NCBI GenBank assembly: GCA_028866275.1 | Contig: JAGWIK010000001.1 | Location: 1-64,000, forward strand | Length of the DNA: 64,000 nt | DNA from: Alphaproteobacteria bacterium | GTDB taxonomy: Bacteria > Pseudomonadota > Alphaproteobacteria > UBA9219 | Reading direction: 5' to 3' | Shown: positions 29,475 to 37,782 of the stretch, piece after piece | Numbering within the stretch: the stretch's first letter is position 1 | Layout: the number at the start of each line of letters is the position of its first letter | Position numbers and translations under genes: made by a program | The notes under the pieces: model-generated | Database searches by the model: none | What the model was told of the DNA's origin: nothing | Seen by the model: the letters and a program-made list of their open reading frames with translations, nothing else

Positions 29475-29878
29475 CTTTATTTCCCCCTTCAGGAACCTCA
29501 GGCGGTTCGGTCGAATGCGCGAGGCATTTTCCCGTGCCGAGTTGGTTGAGTTGAAATCATGCAGAACCTGCATGACGGTTTTACCTTCTTCACCCGCGCT
29601 TGCGTTTGTCTGTACAACGCGCAAGCTCGAGCGAGGAACGAATCCCGCGCACACGTTAGTCGGGCTATTGCATTGAATCAAGGCCCATTTCGCATGTTTT
29701 AAAGTTTGGGGGCTTTGTCCGTCATCAACGTGGCATGATTGCAACTATTGCCTCCGTCTATGACACATAAAAAACATAATTGCCGTCATGCGGGCGAATG
29801 ACCGTGGAAAAGCCGCCAATAAAAAAACCGCCCCGTTTGCGGCGGGGCGGCGGGGTTACAGGTGTGGCAGGCCACTTA
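29475..29878. other. Gene-free region upstream of pal
   Basis: About 400 nt without a supported gene. It contains the minus-strand terminator of the RHH gene (29821-29850) and a long potential leader for pal. In the leader lies a perfect 17-nt inverted repeat CATGCAG-AAC-CTGCATG (29558-29574), which could be an operator or a leader hairpin. The frame open into pal through this region (from 29744) has no recognisable protein character. I found no remnant of tolB. Confidence 0.5.
29821..29850 (-). terminator. Terminator of the RHH-regulator gene
   Basis: On the minus strand CCGCCCCG-CCGCAAA-CGGGGCGG is followed directly by TTTTTTT, a classic rho-independent terminator 28 nt past the stop of the ribbon-helix-helix gene. 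Confidence 0.82.
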
Positions 29879-30346
29879 TCAGGCAAAGCTGGTTTTGTGA
29901 AATGCGGCCATACCGGTGGCGCGCAATGGCGGCGGGTTATGGGACGGTAGGCGCGTAGGATTGATGCCGATGGCCATGCCATAGCCGTGCCCGGCCTTGT
30001 TGTGGCCGTCTTCGGTCGCGGCCTGGCGGAAATAACGCATGATAAAAACGCGAATGGCGGCGGTCAGCGAAGTCGCCGCGCGTTTTTGGCCGCTCACCGC
30101 GGTGCATATTTGATGCATGTTAACACGCTCGCGGCGGCAGATTTCCTGCAGCCCGTCCCACATTTCGGGTTCCAGCCTTACGCTGGTGCGGTTGCCGGCA
30201 ACGGTGACGTTGCGGCTGACCAACGTGCTGCGCATAATTTCCGTCTTGGCGGGCCTGACCGCCCGGGCCGTGTTGGCCAAAGGAGAAGGCGCGTGGGGAA
30301 CATGACCGGTGGAGAAGTTGTTTGTCGATGTATGTGGGGACGGCAT
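29879..30346 (-). CDS. Ribbon-helix-helix (RHH_4-type) regulator
   Basis: Probable small DNA-binding protein. The core VSRNVTVAGNRTSVRLEPEMWDGLQEICRRERVNMHQICTAVSGQ...SLTAAIRVFIMRYFRQ matches the alphaproteobacterial RHH_4 family, with one beta-strand (TSVRLE) and two helices. The start is uncertain. ATG 30346 has a good GGAG ribosome binding site and gives 155 residues with a disordered Ser/Pro/Thr-rich N-terminal extension; ATG 30235 (MRSTLVSRN) is where most family members begin. The C-terminal ~35 residues are unlike known members. It lies divergent from the ketoacyl synthase gene. Targets are unknown. Confidence 0.7.
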   Translation of the reverse strand: MPSPHTSTNNFSTGHVPHAPSPLANTARAVRPAKTEIMRSTLVSRNVTVAGNRTSVRLEPEMWDGLQEICRRERVNMHQICTAVSGQKRAATSLTAAIRVFIMRYFRQAATEDGHNKAGHGYGMAIGINPTRLPSHNPPPLRATGMAAFHKTSFA

Positions 30347-30557
30347 AGGCGGGCTCCATGAAAGGGGTGATGATATGCACGTTATTGTGTCGCCGATTCT
30401 TTGCAACACTCATAGGTTGTATGTGAACACAGGATAATGACTACCGCAAGTTTTATTTATTCCAATATGCAATCATTAGTTGAGTGTGGGCAAAAAGTCA
30501 CAAATAAAGGGCATATATTGTTCGCGTCCGTAATCTGGGCTGGCCTTTATCCGTAAA

Positions 30558-31796
30558 ATGAATCACAAGATTGGCATGGAAAATAGAAAAATCGTTATCA
30601 CAGGCATGGGGGTCGTTTCGGCCCTCGGCAATGATGTTGAAGCTTTCCGCCGGCGGTTGTTCGATGGCGCGGGCGGCATCGGCACGATGACGTTTGACGC
30701 CCGCGGACAAAACGTATCGTTTGCCGCCGCCCCCGTGCAGGATTTCGCCATCGACGCCTATATGGACGCGAAGAAGGCGTCGATGCTCGATCGTTTTTCG
30801 CAATTCGCCGTGGCCGCCGCCGTGCAGGCGTTCCGCGATTCAGGGCTGACGCTGACCGACGAAGCCGCCGAACGCATGGCCGTTATCACCGGCACGGGCG
30901 TGGGCGGGCAGAACACGCTGGAAGAATCTTATTACAAGCTGCTCGACCCGGCGGGGTCGGGGCGCGTGCATCCGTTCACCATTCCGCGCCTGATGGCCAA
31001 TGCGGGATCGTCGCAGATCAGCATGGCGCTGGGCATCCGCGGCCCCGGTTTTACGGTGGCGAGCGCGTGCGCGTCGGCCGTGCATGCGATGGGCGTGACG
31101 TTGTCGATGCTGCGGTCGGGCCTGATCGACAGCGCGGTGACGGGCGGCGCCGAAGCATGCCTGACCTATGGCACGCTCAAAGGCTGGGAGGCGCTACGCG
31201 TCATGGCCCCCGATGTTTGCCGCCCTTTTTCCGCCGGCCGTACGGGCATGGTTTTGGGTGAAGGGGCGGCGATGTTCGTGCTGGAAACCGAGGAAAACGC
31301 CCGGAAACGCGGCGCAAAAATTTATGCGGAATTTGCGGGCTTCGGCATGTCGTCCGATGCCAGGGACATCACCACGCCCGATGCCGCTGGCGCGGCGCGG
31401 GCTATTGTCAATTGCCTGCGCGATGCGCGTTTGTCGCCGGAAGATGTCGATTACATCAATGCCCACGGCACAGGCACGCGCGCGAATGATGCGACCGAAA
31501 CGGCGGCGGTTAAAATCGCGCTGGGCGACCACGCGCGCCGCGTCGCGCTGTCCTCCAGTAAATCCATGCTTGGCCACGCGCTGGGCGCGGCGGGCGCTTT
31601 GGAAATGCTGGCGACCGTTCTGGCGGTGCGCGAAAATATCGCGCCGCCGACGATCAATTATCTGGAGCCGGATCCCGAATGCGATCTCGATTATGTGCCC
31701 AATGCGGCGCGCGCCATGCCGGTCGGCGTTGCGTTGAATAATTCGTTTGCGTTCGGCGGATTGAATGCCGTTGTCGCGGTAAGGAAAATGGCATGA
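30558..31796 (+). CDS. Beta-ketoacyl-ACP synthase (FabF/NodE-like)
   Basis: Thiolase-fold condensing enzyme that extends acyl-ACP with malonyl-ACP. The Cys-His-His triad is present: C171 in VASACASAVHAMG, His in INAHGTGTRAND, His in SKSMLGHALGAAGALE; the C-terminal NNSFAFGGLNAVVAVRK is typical. At 412 residues it is normal length. It is not linked to acpP or fabG, and details such as the N-terminal FDGAGGIGTMTFDA region place it among the divergent FabF-like/NodE-like synthases rather than the housekeeping FabF. The start could be ATG 30576 (MENRKIVITG); neither start has a good ribosome binding site. It is translationally coupled to crcB. Confidence 0.85.
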   Translation: MNHKIGMENRKIVITGMGVVSALGNDVEAFRRRLFDGAGGIGTMTFDARGQNVSFAAAPVQDFAIDAYMDAKKASMLDRFSQFAVAAAVQAFRDSGLTLTDEAAERMAVITGTGVGGQNTLEESYYKLLDPAGSGRVHPFTIPRLMANAGSSQISMALGIRGPGFTVASACASAVHAMGVTLSMLRSGLIDSAVTGGAEACLTYGTLKGWEALRVMAPDVCRPFSAGRTGMVLGEGAAMFVLETEENARKRGAKIYAEFAGFGMSSDARDITTPDAAGAARAIVNCLRDARLSPEDVDYINAHGTGTRANDATETAAVKIALGDHARRVALSSSKSMLGHALGAAGALEMLATVLAVRENIAPPTINYLEPDPECDLDYVPNAARAMPVGVALNNSFAFGGLNAVVAVRKMA

Positions 31797-32167
31797 ACCT
31801 GCTTCTGATTTTCGCCGGCGGCGGCGCGGGAGCCGTGGCGCGATATCTGATGATGACGGCGGTGGGCCGTTTCATCGGTACGGAATTTCCGTGGCATACG
31901 CTCAGCGTTAATGTGCTGGGCGCGGTTTTCATCGGCGCGCTGACGGAATTCATGGCGTTGCGCGTGTCGGCGATCGAACCCATGCGCTTTTTGCTGGTCA
32001 CCGGATTCCTCGGCGGCTTTACGACTTTTTCCACTTTTTCCCTTGAAACCGCGATGATGTGGGAAAAAGGTGATTATACGCAGGCCGCGCTCTACGCCGC
32101 TGCGTCGGTAATCGGCACCGTGATCGCGGTTTTCGGCGGCACAGCCGCGGCACGCCTTTTTTTATAG
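31793..32167 (+). CDS. crcB: Fluoride exporter CrcB/FluC
   Basis: Small dual-topology membrane channel exporting fluoride. The 124-residue protein has four hydrophobic helices and the motifs GGGAGAVARYL, FPWHTLSVNVLGAVFIGAL (with the conserved Asn) and LLVTGFLGGFTTFSTFSLE (Na+ site and Phe box). The ATG overlaps the stop of the ketoacyl synthase (ATGA), so expression is coupled, and there is no room for a fluoride riboswitch directly upstream. A single crcB gene suggests a homodimer. Confidence 0.96.
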   Translation: MNLLLIFAGGGAGAVARYLMMTAVGRFIGTEFPWHTLSVNVLGAVFIGALTEFMALRVSAIEPMRFLLVTGFLGGFTTFSTFSLETAMMWEKGDYTQAALYAAASVIGTVIAVFGGTAAARLFL

Positions 32168-32171
32168 AACA

Positions 32172-33833
32172 TCATATGGCGGGTTGGCGGCGGGATTCCG
32201 CCGACTGCGTTTCAAGCGCATCAAGCAGACGCAGGACATCAACCGAGGCTGCATTGACTTTTTCGATGTAAGTCATCGCGGTTTCGTTGTCCCCGGCATT
32301 GAAAGCCTTAACCGCTTCCAACCCACAGCTATGCACCAGGCGGTGCGGTTCGGCCAGCGGATCGAAGGCGGCGAAATTGCGATAAGGCGCCGAGGCGTCG
32401 CTGTAATACCATTTGCCCAGACGGCAGCTGTGATCGCTGGCGACTTCGTCGGCGGCGATTTTCGTGACGCCTGCCGCCATGGTGGCCAAGCGGCGCTTCC
32501 ATGCGACATGATCCATTTTCGCCAGCATCAGGATTTTATCAGGAACATCTTGTTCGACGAGCTGAGCCAGCATCTTGCCCAGATTGGCTTCGACATTCTG
32601 CAAAGCGGTTTCGGTAACCTTGATGCCTTTCAGCGCGGAATCGGTGCTGGCCGAGATATGGGTCATGCTGCGCGCGATTTCGCCCGACGCCGTCGATTGT
32701 TCGTTGACGATACGCGCGACTTCGCGCATTCGATCGACAGATTTTCCCGACAAATCGGCGACATTGTCCATCTCCGCGTTGGCATCGGTAATGGCGCTCT
32801 GCCCGTCATTGACGGCGTGCGTGCCAGACGCGATGATCTGCACGACTTCGGTCATTTCCTGTTGCAATGTTTCGATGCGGCTGCGGATATCCTCGGTCGC
32901 GCGGCCGGTCTGGCTTGACAGGCTTTTGACTTCGTTGGCGACGACGGCAAAACCCTTGCCCGCCTCGCCTGCGCGCGCAGCTTCGATCGTGGCATTCAGC
33001 GCCAGCAGATTAGTCTGCGCCGCGATATTGTCGATTGTGGTGATGATTTCGCCGATTTGCTGCGACGCCTTGGCCAGCGCGTCGATGCGCGTGACGGCTT
33101 GCCGCACATTCTGCGCCACGGCGTCGAAACTGCGGCTCGATCCCTTGACCTTGTCGCTGCTGCCCATGACGGCCTGCATGGCCTGTTCGGAAATATGCGC
33201 GGTTTCATCGCTGCGCGTGCCGATTTCCTGCGCGGTGGCGACCATTTCCTCGGTCGCTGCCGACACCGTTTGCACGCTGCCGACGACGTCATTCATTTCA
33301 GCGATCAGCTTGGCATAGCTAATTGCCATATCATTCAGGCTGATGGAAATGCCGACGCTGCTTTCCAAAATGCTGCGTCCCAGCCGGTCGAGGGTCTGCT
33401 GTTGCGCACAGGCGTCCTTGATGGTTTCGTTGAACGCGTTCGCATAACGCATGAAATCGCCCGGGAATCCCGTGGTGATGATGACACGGTCGAATCGTTT
33501 TTGTGTCATGGCGCGCATGGCGCCGTCCGCCTCGGTGATGAAGGCTTCGACAAGGTCGAGCAGCCGGTTCAATTGCGCCCCCGCCCGTCCGCCCGCGCCT
33601 GCGTTCATGACGCGCGTTTCCAAAAAGCCTTTATTGGCGGCGTCAAGGCAGCGCGCCAATTTGCGTTGTTGCGCCGCGTCGGCGCACAGCCACGCCACGG
33701 CCGCAGCTTGCGCTGCGGCGGCCGCTATCCATAACGGCGCAGAGGCCGCAGGCACGGCAAAACCCGCGCCGGCCAGCGCCAGCGCGGCGCTTGTGGCGAT
33801 CAAGGGCCTAGAGACCGAAAACAAACTGTTCAT
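32172..33833 (-). CDS. Methyl-accepting chemotaxis protein with C-terminal CZB domain
   Basis: Membrane-bound chemoreceptor of 553 residues. Two hydrophobic segments sit at the very N-terminus with almost no periplasmic loop, followed by a cytoplasmic region and the MCP signalling hairpin (tip [35 protein letters not shown]). The C-terminus is a chemoreceptor zinc-binding (CZB) domain with H in [20 protein letters not shown] and PHRLVHSCG. Lacking a periplasmic ligand domain, it probably signals internal cues. The upstream PAS gene overlaps it by 26 nt, giving a two-protein energy-taxis receptor similar in layout to CetA/CetB of Campylobacter. Confidence 0.9.
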   Translation of the reverse strand: MNSLFSVSRPLIATSAALALAGAGFAVPAASAPLWIAAAAAQAAAVAWLCADAAQQRKLARCLDAANKGFLETRVMNAGAGGRAGAQLNRLLDLVEAFITEADGAMRAMTQKRFDRVIITTGFPGDFMRYANAFNETIKDACAQQQTLDRLGRSILESSVGISISLNDMAISYAKLIAEMNDVVGSVQTVSAATEEMVATAQEIGTRSDETAHISEQAMQAVMGSSDKVKGSSRSFDAVAQNVRQAVTRIDALAKASQQIGEIITTIDNIAAQTNLLALNATIEAARAGEAGKGFAVVANEVKSLSSQTGRATEDIRSRIETLQQEMTEVVQIIASGTHAVNDGQSAITDANAEMDNVADLSGKSVDRMREVARIVNEQSTASGEIARSMTHISASTDSALKGIKVTETALQNVEANLGKMLAQLVEQDVPDKILMLAKMDHVAWKRRLATMAAGVTKIAADEVASDHSCRLGKWYYSDASAPYRNFAAFDPLAEPHRLVHSCGLEAVKAFNAGDNETAMTYIEKVNAASVDVLRLLDALETQSAESRRQPAI

Positions 33834-34314
33834 AATTGACCTTTGCGTCTTTGAGAATTTGCGTCAGGGTTGCTGTCGATGCGTTCAATCCCATTTTGCG
33901 GTCGGCGGCTTTGCGCTCGATATCGACAAGCCGAGCATAAACAGGGGCAATTTTTTCGATCGCGCCGCGCCGCGGGCAGCGGCGGCTGGAATGGTAGCCT
34001 GTTACGGCTCCGCTTTCGTCGAAGCGGGGCGTGATATGAGCGAAAACCCAATAATAATCGGCAGCTTTGGTTCGGTTTATGACGTAGGCGAACACTTCGT
34101 TGCCGGTGCTGATGGAGTCCCACACCAGTTTGAATGCGCAACGCGGCATGTCGGGGTGGCGAATGATGTTGTGCGCTTTGCCGATCAACTCGCTTTCACA
34201 ATACCCTGCAACGCGCATGAAAACGTCGTTGACATAGGTGATGCGCCCTTTGGGGTCGGTTTTACTGACGATAATTTCGTTGTCGCTGAAACGAATTTCT
34301 GTGCCGGATGGCAT
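33808..34314 (-). CDS. Aer-type PAS domain protein (CetB-like)
   Basis: 168-residue soluble PAS sensor. The segment [83 protein letters not shown] matches the FAD-binding PAS of Aer and CetB, including the hallmark NIIRHPDMP. It has no membrane segment and no signalling domain. A helical tail of about 50 residues follows and presumably contacts the chemoreceptor. The stop lies inside the start of the chemoreceptor gene (26-nt overlap, different frame), so the two are co-translated. FAD binding is inferred from the family. Confidence 0.87.
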   Translation of the reverse strand: MPSGTEIRFSDNEIIVSKTDPKGRITYVNDVFMRVAGYCESELIGKAHNIIRHPDMPRCAFKLVWDSISTGNEVFAYVINRTKAADYYWVFAHITPRFDESGAVTGYHSSRRCPRRGAIEKIAPVYARLVDIERKAADRKMGLNASTATLTQILKDAKVNYEQFVFGL

Positions 34315-34475
34315 GGATATTTCCTATATTGCCGACGCCGCGTTCTAACGCGTGCCGCAATTGCGGGGGGGCGGGGGGAGGGCAGGAACCTGCTGGCGGG
34401 TTCATAGCACCTCTGATTCCACTTGCAAAGGCATTCCATAGTATGCAGGCACGAAATTCGGCGCATTGATTCAGG

Positions 34476-35225
34476 TCAATGTTCCGCCCCGGCCAGCGCC
34501 GTCAGAGCATGGCGCACATCCTCGACCTCCAGCCAGTCGGCCCCTTGCTGCGCGGCCGGCGTATGCTGGTGCCGTACGGGAATTAACGTGCCGCCGACGG
34601 TCTTGATGATGTTCAGGCTGTCGTCGCTATGGGTGTCGTCGCCGATGTAAACGGGGGTGCGTCCGGCAAAAGGTGTTTGCGTCATCAATCGCATAATGCC
34701 GCTGCCTTTGGATAATCCGGATTGCAGAATTTCATAAGTGCGGCCCGCCTTGCGTATGACATAGGCAATGGGGCTGTTCGCCAAAGCCGTGGCAAAGGCA
34801 GGCTTCAAATCCTCGTCGGCGCACGCCAGCGGCAAATGGACGGACAGGCTATAGGCCTTGTCCTCGAAAAGACAACCGTGCCTGTCGGCGACGGCGTGTA
34901 TGGCCGTGCGATCCCCTAACGGCATCGGGGCGGCCAGCGGTCGGGTGTCGCCGCCTGTTTTGATTTCGGCCCCGTGGCTGCCGACGACAGTCAAGGGTAT
35001 GTTGCCGATAAAATCGCCAAGCTTGCCGACGGCGCGCCCGGTGACGACGGCAAAGGCGCAATCGGGTTTGGTGGCGATACGGCGCAGATCGTCCAACAAA
35101 CCGGTGGGCACCCGAATATCGTCGGGATCGGGGGCCAGATCGACCATGGTGCCGTCGAAATCAACCAGAAAAGCGATATCGCGGTAGCGTGTTATGAATG
35201 TCTGGAGGGTGTCGTATGGGGCCAT
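34476..35225 (-). CDS. otsB: Trehalose-6-phosphate phosphatase
   Basis: HAD-superfamily phosphatase making free trehalose from trehalose 6-phosphate in the cytosol. The 249-residue protein contains motif I FLVDFDGTMVDLAPDPD, motif II VVTGRAVG, VGSHGAEI, and motif III/IV GLSKGSGIMRLM ... YIGDDTHSDDSLN. It follows the otsA-like gene with a 34-nt overlap, so synthesis of the two enzymes is coupled. Length is normal. Confidence 0.94.
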   Translation of the reverse strand: MAPYDTLQTFITRYRDIAFLVDFDGTMVDLAPDPDDIRVPTGLLDDLRRIATKPDCAFAVVTGRAVGKLGDFIGNIPLTVVGSHGAEIKTGGDTRPLAAPMPLGDRTAIHAVADRHGCLFEDKAYSLSVHLPLACADEDLKPAFATALANSPIAYVIRKAGRTYEILQSGLSKGSGIMRLMTQTPFAGRTPVYIGDDTHSDDSLNIIKTVGGTLIPVRHQHTPAAQQGADWLEVEDVRHALTALAGAEH

Positions 35226-37537
35226 GTGATAATTTTTTCTTCCTCGGTCATCGGGTCTTCGTCGGCGGCGGATTCCGCCGGCGGGTTCATCTGGTTCAGC
35301 AAGCTGTTTAACTGCCTGCGCCGTTGCAACGTCGACGCGTCGCCCAGAATGTCGGCCGCCCAGGCGAACACGTTATGGACGCGCACCCGTTCGCGCATGC
35401 TTTTCATGCGCGCGGCCTGTTCTTCGTCGCCCATTGTCAGGGCGCGCGACAGGCTGTGCGCCATGCCTTCCTCGTCATACGGGTTGACGATCAACGCGTC
35501 GATCAGCTCGCGCGACGACCCCGCGAACTGGCTCAGCACCAGAACGCCGCGTTCGTCTTCGCGCGCGGCGATGAATTCCTTGGCGACCAGATTCATGCCG
35601 TCATGCAAAGACGACACGATGCAGACATCGGACGCGCGATAGAATTTATAGACGTCGGCCTGGTTGAAATTCTGTTTCAGGATATGGACGGGCTTCCACG
35701 ACCGGGTGCTGAATTTATCGTTGATTTCCTTGCCGATCGTTTCGATTTCGGCGTCGATGCCGGCATAGGCCGGGATAATGGTGCGCGACGGCGACGCGAT
35801 CTGCACCAACGCGACCTTGCCGCGCCATTCGGGGTTTTTATCAAGGAAAATGCCGAAGGCGCGCAGCCTTTCGGGAATACCCTTGATATAGTCGAGCCGT
35901 TCGACGCCGACGATAAGCTTAAGCGCGGGGTCGAGATGAAACCGTTTGGTGAATTCCCGGCGGCATTCGTCGATGTCGGGCACGGCCAGCCCGGCGAAAT
36001 CGGGCCAGGCGATCGAAATCGGATAGGGCCGCACCATGCAGAATTCGCCGCCGCGACGAATGGTGTCGTGTTCGCGGTCGATCAGCGCTTCGACATAAGT
36101 GTCGACGCAGTCGATGAAATTATTGCACAGGAACTGCGTGTGGAAACCGATGATGTCGGCCGCGATCATGCCGTCGAGGAATTCGCTGCGCCACGGCAAA
36201 ATGCCGAAAATCTCGCTGTTCGGCCACGGAATGTGCCAGAAACAGATGATGATGGCGTTGGGCAGTTTTTCGCGGATCATCTTGGGCAGAAGCGCGAAAT
36301 GATAATCCTGAATGAAAATAATCGGCGCGTCCGACTTCGCCTCGGCCAGCACGGCGTCGGCGAATTTGCGGTTGACGGCCTGATAGGCTTCCCAATCCGA
36401 CGCGCGGAAACGCGGCTTGACATAGGCCATGTTGCACAAAGGCCAAACGCCTTCGTTGGCGAATCCGGCGTAAAAACCCGCGGTTTCGGCGTCGTCGAGC
36501 CACAGCCGTTTCAGGCGATAGGACGGGTTGTCGGGCGGCACCATCAACGCGCCGTCGGCATCGGTTACCAGCCTGTCGGCGTCGCTGCTGGCCGCCGCGA
36601 TCCATGTGCCGCTGCAAGCTTTCATAATCGGTTCGATGGCGGTGACAAGGCCGCTGGCCGGCATCGTCCATTCCACGCCCTTGTCGGTCTTGTTGTGGAC
36701 ATAAGGCTGGCGGTACGACACGGTGATAAGCTGTTCCGACGCCATGTGCTCCTTGACGAACTGGAACAGGGTCGAAGCCGACCATTGCGGGCCGCTGAGC
36801 AGGGGTCTTTGTTGTTCGCGTTCGAACTGGCGCAGGCGCTGCTGGATTTCGCGGGTGATGCTGACCATTTCGCGCGGCAGGCCCCGTCCCCGCTTGCCGG
36901 TGCGCACATAATCGCGCAGCCCCAGAACCCAGCGGCTGAAGGTCAGCCGCGCGACGATAACGGTGATGAAGGCGGCCAGCACGCTGACGCCAAGGACGAA
37001 CCACAACACATATTCCCGCGTCTGTTCGCTGCGTCGCACCGCGAACGACATGTCATGCACGATCATGATATAACCGGACCGGGCCGTCGTCGCGGGCGTT
37101 GCCGCAGGCGCGCCGGCAGCCGGATTTTCCGTGTCCGCGGGCGTCAGCGGGAACAACGCCACAAGAACAGGGCCGCCTTTGATGATTTTGCGCATAAACT
37201 GGGGTTTGTCCGATTTCGGCGTGCCGGGACAGGGCAGGTCGGCCGGGAACGCCTTGTTGCGGTAACGGGGCATGTCGCCTGCGGGTTCGCAATAGCCGAT
37301 ACCGATCAGGCGCTGATCATGCGCCAGCTGGGTAAAGCGTCTGGTCAAAATGGTGGCGCGGTCGGCGTTCAGCAAATCGGGTAAATCATCTTCAATGGAC
37401 GAAAAAACCAGCTTCGACCGCATTTGCAGGTCGGTTTCCGACCAGTTCAGGAACAACTGATCCGTCCAGGGCAGCATCAGATAGGCGACAAGGCACAGGG
37501 CCGCGACCAACGGAAGAAGAAAGCGAATGAAAATCAT
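35192..37537 (-). CDS. otsA: Membrane-anchored trehalose-6-phosphate synthase
   Basis: 781-residue GT20 enzyme making trehalose 6-phosphate from UDP-glucose and glucose 6-phosphate, preceded by about 250 extra residues. TM1 lies at ~5-25, a putative periplasmic segment of ~150 residues follows (with YCEPAGDMPRYRNKAFPADLPCPGTP), TM2 at ~178-200 (EYVLWFVLGVSVLAAFITVIV), then a HAMP/linker-like region. The GT20 part has the donor loop PASGLVTAIEPIM, FIQDYHFALLPKMIRE, CFWHIPWPNSEIF, VGVERLDYIKGIPERLRA and SLHDGMNLVAKEFIAAR. Classical OtsA is ~470 residues and soluble. The fused module looks like the input part of a histidine kinase or chemoreceptor. Confidence 0.9.
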   Translation of the reverse strand: MIFIRFLLPLVAALCLVAYLMLPWTDQLFLNWSETDLQMRSKLVFSSIEDDLPDLLNADRATILTRRFTQLAHDQRLIGIGYCEPAGDMPRYRNKAFPADLPCPGTPKSDKPQFMRKIIKGGPVLVALFPLTPADTENPAAGAPAATPATTARSGYIMIVHDMSFAVRRSEQTREYVLWFVLGVSVLAAFITVIVARLTFSRWVLGLRDYVRTGKRGRGLPREMVSITREIQQRLRQFEREQQRPLLSGPQWSASTLFQFVKEHMASEQLITVSYRQPYVHNKTDKGVEWTMPASGLVTAIEPIMKACSGTWIAAASSDADRLVTDADGALMVPPDNPSYRLKRLWLDDAETAGFYAGFANEGVWPLCNMAYVKPRFRASDWEAYQAVNRKFADAVLAEAKSDAPIIFIQDYHFALLPKMIREKLPNAIIICFWHIPWPNSEIFGILPWRSEFLDGMIAADIIGFHTQFLCNNFIDCVDTYVEALIDREHDTIRRGGEFCMVRPYPISIAWPDFAGLAVPDIDECRREFTKRFHLDPALKLIVGVERLDYIKGIPERLRAFGIFLDKNPEWRGKVALVQIASPSRTIIPAYAGIDAEIETIGKEINDKFSTRSWKPVHILKQNFNQADVYKFYRASDVCIVSSLHDGMNLVAKEFIAAREDERGVLVLSQFAGSSRELIDALIVNPYDEEGMAHSLSRALTMGDEEQAARMKSMRERVRVHNVFAWAADILGDASTLQRRRQLNSLLNQMNPPAESAADEDPMTEEEKIITWPHTTPSRHS

Positions 37538-37782
37538 GCGCGCCTTTCTGTGGTGGGTTATGGGAACTGATACGACAGTTCGCCAAACAGGCTTTGCGCC
37601 GGATGATGTGCCCCCCTCTGCGCACCGTTTGAACCGCGAGGGAGATACGTGAATGTTTTTACATCAACGGGATGGCGCCAAGCGACGTCCGTTCCCGATT
37701 TCCGCCCGGATGAAGCACCCGATTGCCGCGCAAGTCAACCCTTGCGGCCTGTTTTCGTCAGGCAATTTTATGGATTATTTTT
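37538..37782. promoter_or_regulatory. Intergenic region upstream of otsA
   Basis: About 245 nt between the trehalase stop and the otsA start, both on the minus strand. A small palindrome GAACTG-ATACGA-CAGTTC lies about 30 nt before the otsA start and could be an operator. The trehalase-side end is AT-rich. The short plus-strand frame 37653-37841 runs into the trehalase gene and shows no protein features. The otsA promoter is expected here but was not identified. Confidence 0.35.

Noticed and set aside
33808-33833. Frameshift breaking a single aerotaxis receptor into two ORFs
   Set aside because: The downstream gene has its own start followed by normal N-terminal membrane segments, and the PAS protein has a complete helical tail, so two overlapping genes fit better. 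A sequencing check would settle it.
35324-37384. 686-residue plus-strand ORF opposite otsA
   Set aside because: Shadow of the GT20 gene on the other strand; no domain or motif is recognisable.
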